From assembly GCA_013376985.1 (NCBI GenBank), contig JACABB010000008.1, positions 1 through 64,000 of the forward strand: a stretch of 64,000 nucleotides of DNA, in the 5' to 3' direction. The first letter of the stretch is position 1, and every line of letters starts with the position of its first letter. The translations under genes and the position numbers were made by a program. The stretch is from Bacteroidales bacterium. Its GTDB lineage: Bacteria; Bacteroidota; Bacteroidia; Bacteroidales; Tenuifilaceae. Below, one piece after another: positions 34,638 through 44,409 of the stretch. The notes beneath the pieces were generated by a model. It searched no databases. It was not told the origin of the DNA and saw nothing but the letters and a program-made list of their open reading frames with translations.

Positions 34638-35111
34638 TTAGGGTTTTTCAATTATTTCGAGAATTTGATTTACGTGATCGCTAGTGTTAACTTTAGATAT
34701 TATGTGGGTTATAACACCCTTTTCATCAATCAGAAATGTTGTTCTTAGAATACCCATGTAGCTTCGACCGTACATCTTCTTTTCAGCCCAAACGCCGTAA
34801 AGATTTGCAACAGTTTGATCGCTATCGGCAATTAATCGGAATGGTAATTCGTACTTCTTAATAAAATTCTGATGCGATTTCTCGCTATCAGGACTAACCC
34901 CAACCACCTCGTATCCAAGGTTACCAAGTTGCTCGTAGCCATCGCGGAGACTACATGCCTCGGCAGTACAGCCAGATGTATTATCCTTCGGGTAGAAGTA
35001 AAGAATAAGTTTCTTCCCCTTGTAATCCGATAGCTTAATCGGCTTACCATTCTGGTCAACCGAGGTAAACTCGGGAGCCTTATCCCCTGATTTTAAATTT
35101 ATTGTCGTCAT
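34638..35111 (-). CDS. bcp: Thioredoxin-dependent peroxiredoxin, BCP type
   Basis: A 157-residue enzyme from [15 protein letters not shown] (ATG at 35111). The extended frame to 35192 adds an unlikely leader. The active site is [19 protein letters not shown], with peroxidatic Cys48 and resolving Cys53 five residues on, the atypical 2-Cys arrangement of BCP/PrxQ. It reduces hydrogen and organic peroxides using thioredoxin. Its place directly upstream of recA suggests that oxidative defence and DNA repair are co-expressed here. Confidence 0.93.
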   Translation of the reverse strand: MTTINLKSGDKAPEFTSVDQNGKPIKLSDYKGKKLILYFYPKDNTSGCTAEACSLRDGYEQLGNLGYEVVGVSPDSEKSHQNFIKKYELPFRLIADSDQTVANLYGVWAEKKMYGRSYMGILRTTFLIDEKGVITHIISKVNTSDHVNQILEIIEKP

Positions 35112-35400
35112 AGCTAAATATTTGTAAAGGTAAAAAGTTTGCTCAATAATTCTTTGCCTAAATGCATTTGGGTTAAAAGCATTTATTAACAATCATTGTT
35201 TACCCTACAAACAAAGGTGTTGATAAAATAGTTCAGGCACGGTGATTCCCCATTTCAGCAACATTACGTTTACAAGATTGAATTGGTTAATGATTATCTT
35301 ATTTTCAAATAAGTAATTGGGTGAATAAAGATTTTATATTTTTACAATATTGTACGTTAGAAATAAATGCAATCCAACAAAACATATAAACAACAAGACT
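35112..35400. other. Gene-free stretch upstream of bcp
   Basis: About 290 bp without a supported gene. On the minus strand it must hold the bcp promoter, but no full -33/-7 pair is clear. An inverted repeat, ACGTTAGAAATAA (near 35352) against TTATTTTTCTAACGAT (near 35428), links it to the dispersed element beside it. Confidence 0.45.
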
Positions 35401-35450
35401 TTGAAATATATTTCGCCCCTACAGGGCTTATTTTTCTAACGATATTCTTC

Positions 35451-35516
35451 TTACTACAAATATTATCGCGGTGCTACCGCTTGAAAAGCTGCAGAGCAGC
35501 AAAATATTTGTAGTAA
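35451..35516. repeat. Dispersed intergenic element with 14-bp inverted ends
   Basis: TTACTACAAATATT (35451-35464) and AATATTTGTAGTAA (35503-35516) are perfect inverted repeats around CGCGGTGCTACCGCTTGAAA and GCTGCAGAGCAGC. The GCTGCAGAGCAGC word recurs at 35540-35552, and CGCCCCTACAGGGC lies just upstream. No ORF is inside. Similar palindromes are frequent between genes in this phylum. Confidence 0.65.
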
Positions 35517-35637
35517 GTAATTTACAAACAAAAGTCAAAGCTGCAGAGCAGCGTAATATTAATGAAAACTATAAAACAGTTGCAATTCAAAATTTCATCA
35601 ACTGCTGTAACTGATAAAGATTTAATACGGAGAACAA

Positions 35638-36426
35638 ATGGAAAATCTATTGATTTCAATTCGAGGGCTTAGGAAGACCTACTCTCAAGGAAGATCTAGT
35701 AATGAGGTGTTGAAGGGAATCGATTTGGATATTAAGGCGGGACAGATTATAGGGTATATTGGCCCTAATGGAGCGGGCAAGAGCACTACGGTGAAGATAC
35801 TTTGCGGTATTATAACAGATTTCGAGGGTGATATTCAGGTATTCGGCATGAATTTAAAGGATCAAGGCCTCGAGATTAAAAAACGAATTGGTTATGTTCC
35901 CGAGAATGGTGCGCTATACGATCTCCTAACACCCCGTGAATACTTAAGTTTCATTGGTACACTTTACGGAATTGCAAAGAATAATCTAGAATCGAGAATT
36001 AACCACCTTATCTCCTTCTTTGGGATGGAGAAGAATGTCGATCAACGCATGGATACATTCTCCAAAGGGATGAAGCAGAAAATCCTAATCATGGCTGGCA
36101 TAATAAACAACCCCGATATCATATTTCTCGATGAACCGCTTTCGGGACTGGATGCCAATTCGGTCATCCTTGTTAAGGAGATGCTTACTAGGATGGCTGC
36201 CGAGGGCAAAACCATCTTCTTCTGCTCCCATTTAATGGATGTTGTTGAGAAGATATCGGATAGAATAATCCTTATTAACGATGGCAAAGTGCTTGCCGAT
36301 GGAACTTTCGATGAGCTAAAAACCGAGAAGGCCGAAACCCTCGAAAAACTATTTGCTAACCTTACTGGAAATCAGGATAGCGGGTTTAATTCCGATATTT
36401 TCAGCAAAGCATTTGAGGAGAAGTAG
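35638..36426 (+). CDS. ABC transporter ATP-binding protein
   Basis: A 262-residue ATPase with Walker A GPNGAGKSTTVK (about 42-53), the signature-like TFSKGMKQKI, Walker B IIFLDEPLSGLDANS and the switch His in FFCSHLMD. The pattern fits exporters of the CcmA/NatA/drug-resistance type. The permease gene starts 2 bp after its stop, so the two form one transporter. The substrate is not indicated by neighbours. Confidence 0.92.
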   Translation: MENLLISIRGLRKTYSQGRSSNEVLKGIDLDIKAGQIIGYIGPNGAGKSTTVKILCGIITDFEGDIQVFGMNLKDQGLEIKKRIGYVPENGALYDLLTPREYLSFIGTLYGIAKNNLESRINHLISFFGMEKNVDQRMDTFSKGMKQKILIMAGIINNPDIIFLDEPLSGLDANSVILVKEMLTRMAAEGKTIFFCSHLMDVVEKISDRIILINDGKVLADGTFDELKTEKAETLEKLFANLTGNQDSGFNSDIFSKAFEEK

Positions 36427-36428
36427 CC

Positions 36429-38084
36429 ATGGAAAGAATTGCAATGTTCATAATCAGGCTGCTAAAACACCCAATCCAATGGTGGGGTGCTGATTACAAT
36501 CAGGTAGAGATAATCCTTAGAACAAAACTTTCAATGGACTTTCGCCGCAGCCCCTCGATGTTTCACGCATCGGGACGATCGGAAAAAACCTTTAAATTCC
36601 AACTGATTGTTCTCCTAATCCTTGGGATATTTATTGCCTTTGGGTTCTCAACCATCAGCAGCTTTCTACTTAACCTTACAATATGCTTTGGGATTATCAT
36701 GACAATGCTCGGTTCATCCATTATCACCGAATTTTCCAGCGTTCTTCTGGATCATCGAGATAATCAGATTTTACTCGTTCGCCCAATAAGCAATAGAACC
36801 TTACTCCTAGCCCGATTACTTCACATACAATTTTACATAGGATTCATGGCATTATCGCTTTCTGCGATATCATCCATCGTAATAGCATACAAACACGGCG
36901 CAATAGCATTTCTTGCCTTTCTGATTGCAGTTGGGCTATGTGCATGGATAACCCTACTTATCACCACGTTCTTCTACATGGCATTATCAAGGGTAATCTC
37001 CGGCGAGCGATTCAAAGATATGGTCTCGTACCTCCAAATATTCATGGCGGTGATAATATTTGGGGGTTATCAATTCCTCCCAAGGATAATGGAGAGCGAT
37101 GCGCTTCGTAACTCAACCATGCAAATCCATTGGTGGACATACCTTATCCCCCCCGCTTGGCTTGCAGGCTTTGTTGACGTTTTCAATCTCAAAGAGATAA
37201 ATTCGGAGATAATTCTACTTGCATCAATAGCCCTTTTAGTCTGCATTGCAGGAGCAATATTCCTTGTACGATTCCTTTCGGGTGGCTATAGCAGAGTGCT
37301 AAGCGAGGGAGCAGCCGAAAGCATTGAAAGTGAGAAAACAGTTGAAAGAGGTAAAACCAAATTTAGCCCCCTTCGTCTCTTCTGCATCTCCGAAATGGAG
37401 CAAATAGGATGGAAGCTAGCCATGTCAATCACCAAGCGTGATAGGAAATTCAAACAAGCGGTTTACCCATCATTCGGAATTATTATAGTGATGGCTGTAC
37501 TAATGATTAAACCCGATTTCTCAAGCTTTGCCAACACCATCCAAAGGCTTAGCGAGAATAAAAACTTTTACTTCTTCCTCTTCTTTGGGTTCTTTGGAAC
37601 AACCGCTATCACGCAATTACCATACACCGATACCCCCGAAGGGGCTTGGATTTACAAAGCACTCCCAATCAAAAATCATGGGCATATCCTAACAGGTGCG
37701 GTAAAAGCCCTACTCCTTAAATTCTTTCTCCCTTTGGTGATGATACTTTTAGCCATAACATTAATGGTTTGGGGAGTTTCAAAAGTGCCTGGGCTGGTTA
37801 TGGGAAGCATGCTAATTATTTTGATAAACCTCTACTCAATCATCCTAACAAAAATGCCGCTCCCATTTACCCAAGCCCGTGATATGCAACAAAAAAGCAC
37901 CAACATGGCTAAGATGTTCTTCCTGATGGTTTTATTGGGCATATCGATATTTTTGGTTTCCCTTATCCTAAACCTGAGTATCTGGATTGTTGCAGCCTTT
38001 TGCGTACTGATTATATTGATGATTATAAATGCGTATAGCATAATAAGGAAAAGGAGTTATGTGATTAATGCTAGCTCAACGTAG
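36429..38084 (+). CDS. ABC transporter permease
   Basis: A 551-residue integral membrane protein with about twelve hydrophobic segments grouped in two sets around a hydrophilic centre (about 290-340, GAAESIESEKTVERGKTKFSPLRL). It pairs with the preceding ATPase. The large size suggests two fused permease halves, as in some ABC-2-like exporters. I cannot name the substrate. The gene ends a few bases before a dispersed hairpin. Confidence 0.85.
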   Translation: MERIAMFIIRLLKHPIQWWGADYNQVEIILRTKLSMDFRRSPSMFHASGRSEKTFKFQLIVLLILGIFIAFGFSTISSFLLNLTICFGIIMTMLGSSIITEFSSVLLDHRDNQILLVRPISNRTLLLARLLHIQFYIGFMALSLSAISSIVIAYKHGAIAFLAFLIAVGLCAWITLLITTFFYMALSRVISGERFKDMVSYLQIFMAVIIFGGYQFLPRIMESDALRNSTMQIHWWTYLIPPAWLAGFVDVFNLKEINSEIILLASIALLVCIAGAIFLVRFLSGGYSRVLSEGAAESIESEKTVERGKTKFSPLRLFCISEMEQIGWKLAMSITKRDRKFKQAVYPSFGIIIVMAVLMIKPDFSSFANTIQRLSENKNFYFFLFFGFFGTTAITQLPYTDTPEGAWIYKALPIKNHGHILTGAVKALLLKFFLPLVMILLAITLMVWGVSKVPGLVMGSMLIILINLYSIILTKMPLPFTQARDMQQKSTNMAKMFFLMVLLGISIFLVSLILNLSIWIVAAFCVLIILMIINAYSIIRKRSYVINASST

Positions 38085-38086
38085 GA

Positions 38087-38156
38087 TGTCATCCTGAGCG
38101 GAGCGAAGGATCTAATAATTTATAAAACAGATACTTCACTCCGTTCAGCATGACAA
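38087..38156. repeat. Dispersed hairpin, TGTCATCCTGAGCGGAGCGA type
   Basis: TGTCATCCTGAGCGGAG on the left is mirrored by CTCCGTTCAGCATGACA on the right. This palindrome is very common after genes in Bacteroidota and probably acts as a terminator of the ABC operon. Confidence 0.75.
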
Positions 38157-38223
38157 AGCAACAATATATTTCTATACTAAAAATCAAGATATGATACTTA
38201 GATTGAATTTACGCCAATTAATT

Positions 38224-38361
38224 TGCTAGATACTAGTTACTGGTTTCTGATTATTACTTGATTGATACAAAACTTACCTCTTCGAAACAGAGTAAAACAT
38301 ATAAAGAGTAAGATACTGCAAAGCAACAAACTAGCAACCAGTATCTAGCAACTAGTAACCC
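38224..38361. repeat. Intergenic repeat of the CTAGTTGCTGGTTAC family
   Basis: CTAGATACTAGTTACTGGTT near the left edge is mirrored by AACCAGTATCTAG and AACTAGTAAC on the right. The words are the same as in the hairpin at 10541-10598, showing a dispersed family. The right edge reaches to within 10 bp of the tag start codon. Confidence 0.6.
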
Positions 38362-38369
38362 GATTTACC

Positions 38370-38924
38370 ATGGAAAAACCAAAATCATACTGCGAAGCAA
38401 TACTAAACTACAACGAAACCAATGTTCACCGTATCTATCACGATACAGCCTACGGTTTCCCAATTGAGGATGATAATGAGCTATTCGAGCGATTGGTACT
38501 AGAGATTAATCAGGCAGGATTAAGCTGGACAACCATTCTAAACAAGCAGCAGAACTTCAAAAAAGCATACCATCAGTTCAATATCAAAAAAGTTGCTTCC
38601 TACAATGAGGTGGATAGACAACGCTTGCTAAACGATGAAGGCATTATTCGTAACCGTTTAAAGGTTGATGCTGCAATTCACAACGCTAACATCATCATGC
38701 AGCTGCAAAAGGAACATGGATCATTCAAAAATTGGTTGGATCATCATCATCCAAAAACCAAGGAAGAATGGACGAAACTATTCAAGAAAACATTTAGATT
38801 CACAGGAGGCGAAATTGTCAATGAATTCCTAATGAGCACAGGATACCTCCCTGGTGCGCATATCGAGAATTGCCCAGTATACAAAAAGGTTGTTAAATTA
38901 AAACCTGCTTGGGTAAGGAAGTAG
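38370..38924 (+). CDS. tag: DNA-3-methyladenine glycosylase I
   Basis: A 184-residue base-excision repair enzyme that removes 3-methyladenine from alkylated DNA. Family motifs are clear: YHDTAYGFPIEDDNELFERLVLEINQAGLSWTTILNKQ (substrate pocket and helix-hairpin region), GIIRNRLKVDAAIHNA, and a C-terminal zinc site built from Cys8 with GAHIENCPVYKK. The length is normal. It stands alone, downstream of the ABC operon and a repeat. Confidence 0.93.
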   Translation: MEKPKSYCEAILNYNETNVHRIYHDTAYGFPIEDDNELFERLVLEINQAGLSWTTILNKQQNFKKAYHQFNIKKVASYNEVDRQRLLNDEGIIRNRLKVDAAIHNANIIMQLQKEHGSFKNWLDHHHPKTKEEWTKLFKKTFRFTGGEIVNEFLMSTGYLPGAHIENCPVYKKVVKLKPAWVRK

Positions 38925-39037
38925 ATCACTTCCATTGTATTTCATACAATTACACATACAAAACAGAGAGTGTAAAGTAGGTAATGTAAAGCAGATTGTG
39001 TAAACTAATTGAGAGTGCAAGAAAGTCCTATCCTTGG

Positions 39038-42000
39038 TTAATCACGTTCTTCAAGCAATCTAAGGCCTAATACTGTTATATCATCACGTTGAAATGTATT
39101 GCCTTTAAATTCTTCAAACATCTTAATAATTTCCATACCCATTTCATTCATTGGTTTATCGATATGAGCGAGTATTGATGCGTGAAATCCGCTTGCTTTG
39201 TATTTTTTTCTACCTTCATCGTTCTGATCCACAATTCCATCGGTATTTAAGAAGATAATATCTCCTGGACTCAAGTAGATTCGATTGTTTACAAACTCTT
39301 GATCAACATCAGGCATTATGCCACCTATGGTTTTTCGATTTCCTTTAAGGGTTTGAATTTTATGTGTACCCTTTTGGTAATAGTAGAGCATGCGGTTTGC
39401 TCCTGCAAAAGTTATTATATATTGGTTTGATAGCTTAGGTTCAATTAGGCATAAACAGGCATCCATGCCATCAAAGCTATCGCTAACATCTTGCCTTAGC
39501 GCCTGGTTTACAGAGTAATTGAGTTCAGTCAGAATTTCTGCTGGGCTATGGATTTTATGCTCGTTAACAATTTCGCTTAAAATACGGCTACCAATCATTG
39601 ACATGAATGCTCCAGGAACCCCATGTCCAGTACAATCTACAACAGCAATTATTATTTTCTCGGAATGTTTTGTTTTGGACGGAATCCTTGATATCCAATA
39701 GAAATCTCCTGATACAACATCTTTTGGCTTATAAATAATAAAATGCTCAATTCTATCTTTCAAAATACTTAAATCAGGAAGAATTGCTTGCTGAATAGTT
39801 TTGGCATATTCTAAACTCGCTGTTGTTTGTCGATTTTGTTCATGAAGCTCATCGCGTTGTACCTGCATCTCTTCTTTTTGCTGCATAAGCTCCTCATTCT
39901 TTTCTACAATTTCATTATGGTACTCCAAAATTTCTTTTGTTCTTTCTACAACAAGAGCCTGTAATCTAATGTTTGCTCTCTTTAATAGTTTGGTTTTAAC
40001 GGTTACATAAAGCCAAATAATGCTGATTAAAATAATTAGGAAAAGGGAGTACGAAAAAGCAGTTTTGTACCATGGGCGTTTTATAGAAAATGAGTAGGAA
40101 GCAATTGGACTTTCGGAGTCAAAAATATTACGGGCTTTAACTATGAACTTAAAATTACCAAAAGGTAGGTTTGTGTATTCTTTTTTCTGATCTGTTGACC
40201 ATTCGCTCCACCGTTTATCATAACCCTCAAGGATATAGCTGTACTTCATGCTTTGGGTTTGCCCAAAAAAGGGTGATGAAAAGTAGAAAATGATTGAATT
40301 CTCATTGCTCTGGAATTTCTCAACAGTGTTATTGGTTTGAGAAAAATTTGTACTTCTGAATATTGAACTATTGTTAGGCGAAGATAATGCTCCGTTAAAA
40401 ATAAGCTTAGACTGATTTGCGATTACCTTTCTGATCTGTGTTTTAATTATAGATTGTTTGTCGACCCTGGTATTGCCATCAAAACGATAAAGTCCTTCTG
40501 ATGAAGCTATCCAGTTTATGTCGCCATCTTCGCTAAAAACACTATTAAATACCATGTCCGAAATTGCCCTAAACTGTGATGGCTCCCGACGATAGGTGTT
40601 ATCTGAATGCTTGATGGCTCTTTCTATCCATCTGTCCGGATCTTTCCTATATACTTCAAACCATAAATTACCTTTTGCATCCTGATTAAGAATTTTGATT
40701 CCAGTACTCCCTTCGGTGAACTCCATGCCAAGGCTTGGATCTGGTACAAAACAATCTTTTGTATAATCGAAGCGGCAAAGTCCCTTTTCGGTGGAAACTT
40801 TTAAGGATCCATCAATTAATGATATGCTTATTACATCGTATTTAGGAGAGAATGGGAGTTGATTGTAGAACTTGAGATGCTCAGAAACAAGTTGATAGGG
40901 ATTTACAACATTGCACATATGAATCCCTTTATAGCGCTCGGTATACCATAGGAATCCATTTTGATCTTCAATTAAAGAATAAACGGGATTTTTAGTGTCC
41001 TCAATTTTGCCAAGAAATATCCATTTATCGTTTTTATACATTAAAACACCAACACCATTAATTAAACCAGCATAAACAATATTTGGAAATATTTTTGATT
41101 GGTATAATTTATATGCAGTATATTTTTCATTCTCAATTTTAGTTGCTGTATTCCCCTCCACTTGATAAATTCCCTCAGCAGTTCCTGCTATTAAATGTGT
41201 TCTGTTATTGCTAGATTTGACGTTTAGTAAACAGTAGGAGAATTTTGTAACCCCTTTTACCTCCTGAAATTCATTGTTGATTAGCCTAAATATACCAATA
41301 TTCGTTGATAGGTAAAGGATGTCCTTATAGCGTGCAATAGATAGCAAGGTGCCTCTTAGCCCCCAATCATCATTCCAATTTGTTAGCTGCGAGTTGATTG
41401 AGGTGTAAGATATCCCATTATTCAAAGCCATCCAAAGATTTTCCTGATTGTCTAAAAATAAACCCCAAACCGCCTCATCTTGCAAACCTGATGATTGATT
41501 TATTCTTCGGAAAATTTCACCCTTTTTATCCATAAGCACAACGCCTTTTCTAGCCGTGTTTACTACAAAGGTGCTATTAGATAAACTTATACCATTATAA
41601 ACTAAACCTTCTTTGAAAAAAGTATCATCAGATGTTCTAAATTTACAGATTATAGAATCATTTTGAACAGTTGTATCGGCTCTAAGTGCATTGATATTGT
41701 ATGTGTAAAATCCTTTTGATTGAGTACCAATAAGAAACTTATGATTATTATAGGGAAGTAACAAATAGATCATGTTTTTTGAAATTTCGGATGTTTGTGG
41801 CGCCAACTTTAAAGAATCGTTTCGTAGGTATGTTAAACCATATTCGGGCTGATTAACAAAAAAAATTCCAGAAGCAAAATACGCTCTATGAAAGAAAGTT
41901 TTGGGCTTCCAAACTTTAATGTCATCCTCTTTTACTCGAACAAGATATTGATTTGAACTAAAGAATACGCCATCCTTTGTAGCAAAAACTTGCCTTACAA

Positions 42001-42391
42001 AGCCAAGAGGCAAGCAATATGGAGGGAGTTTGCCAATTAAAGAGTAATATTTCATTGAACCTGTTGAGTCCGCAGCCAAGTAACCAAACTCATCTTGCCC
42101 CCCAACCCAAATACGCCCTTCGGTATCAATATCTAGGCATCTAGTAGTTGCTTCATTAATGGAGATGTGCCGCCAATCGCTACCATCGTATTCTAAAACA
42201 CCATCATTATTGGCAACGTAAATTAGACCCCGAAAATCTTGTACAATAGCCCAGTTTTGTAAGTTTCCTTTGTATTCTCGGTGATTAAAATTATGAATGG
42301 GGTAGCGACCCAATTCCTGAGCCAAACAACCCACGGATAGAGAGATTGAAGCAACACAAATAAAAAAACGAAATGTTTTACAAAATCTCAT
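39038..42391 (-). CDS. Beta-propeller sensor with SpoIIE-type phosphatase output (paralogue)
   Basis: A 1117-residue protein with the same layout as the one at 25131-28364: signal peptide (about 1-24), Reg_prop propeller (WVGGQDEFGYLA, WMALNNGISY), a Y_Y_Y domain (about 700-770), one transmembrane helix (about 775-795), a Gln/Glu-rich coiled coil (about 800-870) and a SpoIIE/PP2C domain (SGDFYWIS, VVDCTGHGVPGAFMSMIG, FDGMDACLCLIE, NTDGIVDQ). Metal-binding Asp residues are kept. Unlike the other copy it is a single-gene unit with no caspase partner and no 32-bp operator in its upstream region. Confidence 0.9.
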   Translation of the reverse strand: MRFCKTFRFFICVASISLSVGCLAQELGRYPIHNFNHREYKGNLQNWAIVQDFRGLIYVANNDGVLEYDGSDWRHISINEATTRCLDIDTEGRIWVGGQDEFGYLAADSTGSMKYYSLIGKLPPYCLPLGFVRQVFATKDGVFFSSNQYLVRVKEDDIKVWKPKTFFHRAYFASGIFFVNQPEYGLTYLRNDSLKLAPQTSEISKNMIYLLLPYNNHKFLIGTQSKGFYTYNINALRADTTVQNDSIICKFRTSDDTFFKEGLVYNGISLSNSTFVVNTARKGVVLMDKKGEIFRRINQSSGLQDEAVWGLFLDNQENLWMALNNGISYTSINSQLTNWNDDWGLRGTLLSIARYKDILYLSTNIGIFRLINNEFQEVKGVTKFSYCLLNVKSSNNRTHLIAGTAEGIYQVEGNTATKIENEKYTAYKLYQSKIFPNIVYAGLINGVGVLMYKNDKWIFLGKIEDTKNPVYSLIEDQNGFLWYTERYKGIHMCNVVNPYQLVSEHLKFYNQLPFSPKYDVISISLIDGSLKVSTEKGLCRFDYTKDCFVPDPSLGMEFTEGSTGIKILNQDAKGNLWFEVYRKDPDRWIERAIKHSDNTYRREPSQFRAISDMVFNSVFSEDGDINWIASSEGLYRFDGNTRVDKQSIIKTQIRKVIANQSKLIFNGALSSPNNSSIFRSTNFSQTNNTVEKFQSNENSIIFYFSSPFFGQTQSMKYSYILEGYDKRWSEWSTDQKKEYTNLPFGNFKFIVKARNIFDSESPIASYSFSIKRPWYKTAFSYSLFLIILISIIWLYVTVKTKLLKRANIRLQALVVERTKEILEYHNEIVEKNEELMQQKEEMQVQRDELHEQNRQTTASLEYAKTIQQAILPDLSILKDRIEHFIIYKPKDVVSGDFYWISRIPSKTKHSEKIIIAVVDCTGHGVPGAFMSMIGSRILSEIVNEHKIHSPAEILTELNYSVNQALRQDVSDSFDGMDACLCLIEPKLSNQYIITFAGANRMLYYYQKGTHKIQTLKGNRKTIGGIMPDVDQEFVNNRIYLSPGDIIFLNTDGIVDQNDEGRKKYKASGFHASILAHIDKPMNEMGMEIIKMFEEFKGNTFQRDDITVLGLRLLEERD

Positions 42392-42632
42392 ATATCAGTA
42401 AAAATCAGCAAACAATATATTGCTTTTAAAATCAAAAAATTATAGTTCAGGAATAATTTTTACTAAAATTTACTAACCTCCAATTGGTATACGATATATT
42501 AGAGTGCAAAGTTTTTTACAATTAAAATAAGTGCAGTATGTTAAATAGTTACATCTTTATTATAATTAGTTTAGTGATGCAATGAAATATTAATTACTCC
42601 TTACTTTAGTAGGAATAAATTTTACTACAAAC

Positions 42633-43382
42633 TTATTTTATGAACCTTTGCTTTACTTTATCCCAAGTTGGTGTAATTAGAAAAGACTCCTCCATATAGC
42701 CAACAATTTTAATGAATTTTTTAATTGGAATAGCGAATGACAGCGTATTAACAGGAACACAGGGTCTGGCTGATGGATCAAACATACCAAGAAAACATTT
42801 AGGATCTTCTTTGTCTTTTTCAAGGTAAGGATAGTGAATAATTGAACCACAACCTGCGCTAAAATGTGTGAGTACTCCCTGTGGATCAACCTGATCATAA
42901 TTGGCAAGTGTGAAAAGACCCGAAAGTATCTCGGGTTGAGCAAAGAAAATAACTACATCTGGTTCATCAGTCTCGGTTAGTTTATCCCATCGCTTAAAGA
43001 TTAGATTCTTCCCTTGCACTGGAAGTGCAACTAATTTTTTTTGAGTTTCATCAACTACTTCGGGTGAAATTTTATACCTCTCCCCTTTTACCTTCCCTTC
43101 AATTCCACAAGAAAGAAAGTAGCGGAATGTTGGAGCCACCTCTGCATTATAGCCAGTATAGCGTTTTGCACCACCACAAATTACAGAATCAGCATTATAG
43201 GCCAATGAGTGTCCATTTCTTACTTTGGCAAGTTCGCAAATTAAACAATTCCAACCCTTTGGCGGTGTCACCTGTTCCGCACCCCCATTCCCATCAGAAA
43301 AGTAAAAGGCTATTGGTAAATCGGCATCACCAAAATACTTAGCCCAAAGATTAATGAAATTTTCACGCAGAGTAATATCCAT
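42633..43382 (-). CDS. DUF169 family protein
   Basis: A 249-residue protein from ATG 43382; a longer frame would start with TTG at 43415. The DUF169 pattern is seen: LPIAFYFSD, KGWNCLICELAKVRNGHSLAYNADSVICGGAKRYTGY, LFTLANYDQVDPQGVLTHFSAGCGSIIHYP and DPSARPCVP. Several conserved Cys residues (in CLICEL, CGGAKRYTG and GCGS) could bind a metal or cluster. The function of the family is not established. It is alone on its strand between a SpoIIE sensor and a DUF998 protein. Confidence 0.8.
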   Translation of the reverse strand: MDITLRENFINLWAKYFGDADLPIAFYFSDGNGGAEQVTPPKGWNCLICELAKVRNGHSLAYNADSVICGGAKRYTGYNAEVAPTFRYFLSCGIEGKVKGERYKISPEVVDETQKKLVALPVQGKNLIFKRWDKLTETDEPDVVIFFAQPEILSGLFTLANYDQVDPQGVLTHFSAGCGSIIHYPYLEKDKEDPKCFLGMFDPSARPCVPVNTLSFAIPIKKFIKIVGYMEESFLITPTWDKVKQRFIK

Positions 43383-43477
43383 AAAGCATTCTGAATTTAA
43401 GGTTTGTGTCAACAAGTTATCAATTTTAAAGAACTATTATAAATGATAGAGTTGGTTCTTTGTCCGTACTCATCGAG

Positions 43478-44128
43478 TTAAGATAATTCTTTGCGATCTA
43501 ACTTTAAAATAACAAAAGATAATGAGATAAAATAAATATAAAAATTTAGCGAGATTAATCGCTGCCAAAGACCCTTATACGCTGAAATAAAAATATTGGG
43601 ATCATCATACATTTTTGCAACACTAAACAGGATAATGAAAAATAATCCCATAAATATCGCAAAATACGATAGCCAGTAAAATTTTGGGTATAAACTTTTC
43701 GGGAAAACCTTTTGAAGTATAATTGGTAAAAGAAAAACGGCTAGAACACCAATACCACTTAAAACAATATGTAATTCGCTAAAAAGGTTAAACTCATTAC
43801 TAGAATAGTCAACTGGAAAAAGCCCAGAACAAATCCCTTCACCAACACCGTATGAAATTATAAGCCATGTTGATAGTTTATAATATTTGGTATCTTTGAT
43901 AACTTGACCAAATAGTACTCCAAATACTACAAAAAGAGAACCCAGAATTATCCACCAAATTGACATAATAGAGGCCACCGGGCTTATGGATGCTCCTAAT
44001 TGGCTAAGAGTATTTCTCAGGTGACTATAGCCAGGATAGAAAAGACCAATGACTGAGGAGATTAAAACATCACCGATACATGCTGCTATACAAATAGCAA
44101 AGGTTGTTTTTTGAAGATTTTTTGACAT
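43478..44128 (-). CDS. DUF998 family membrane protein
   Basis: A 216-residue protein with six hydrophobic helices. The motif YPGYSHLRNTLSQLGASISPVA after the first helix is characteristic of DUF998. GEGICSGLFPVDY and the later helices agree. No enzymatic activity is established for this family. It is probably a single-gene unit, divergent from the mprF operon 280 bp away. That spacer shows nothing beyond AT-rich promoter-like DNA. Confidence 0.8.
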   Translation of the reverse strand: MSKNLQKTTFAICIAACIGDVLISSVIGLFYPGYSHLRNTLSQLGASISPVASIMSIWWIILGSLFVVFGVLFGQVIKDTKYYKLSTWLIISYGVGEGICSGLFPVDYSSNEFNLFSELHIVLSGIGVLAVFLLPIILQKVFPKSLYPKFYWLSYFAIFMGLFFIILFSVAKMYDDPNIFISAYKGLWQRLISLNFYIYFISLSFVILKLDRKELS

Positions 44129-44409
44129 TTACTTATATATTGTAGTTACAAAATTTGAAATTTGCTTTACTTATATTTTGAAAGAGCAATGATAAATGAT
44201 TTTCATTTACTAACAAATAAGGCAAATCAAATGTTTTACTTTAGAGTAATTGAAATTTTTGAATAACGGATGCAAAAGGATCAATATTTAAATTTGTTAA
44301 AAAATGTTTTATCCCTTTGCTATTGCCTAACTTAGGATTAATTTAGCGTATTGATTTTATTAAGTTGAATGATATAATTAGGTTTTGATAATTTAAGCTA
44401 AAAGTATTT

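Noticed and set aside
34625-34651. Nine extra N-terminal residues for RecA
   Set aside because: They would overlap bcp and are not part of RecA. The ATG at 34624 gives the normal N-terminus.
35397-35570. Insertion sequence
   Set aside because: Inverted repeats are present but there is no transposase frame. It is treated as a small dispersed palindrome.
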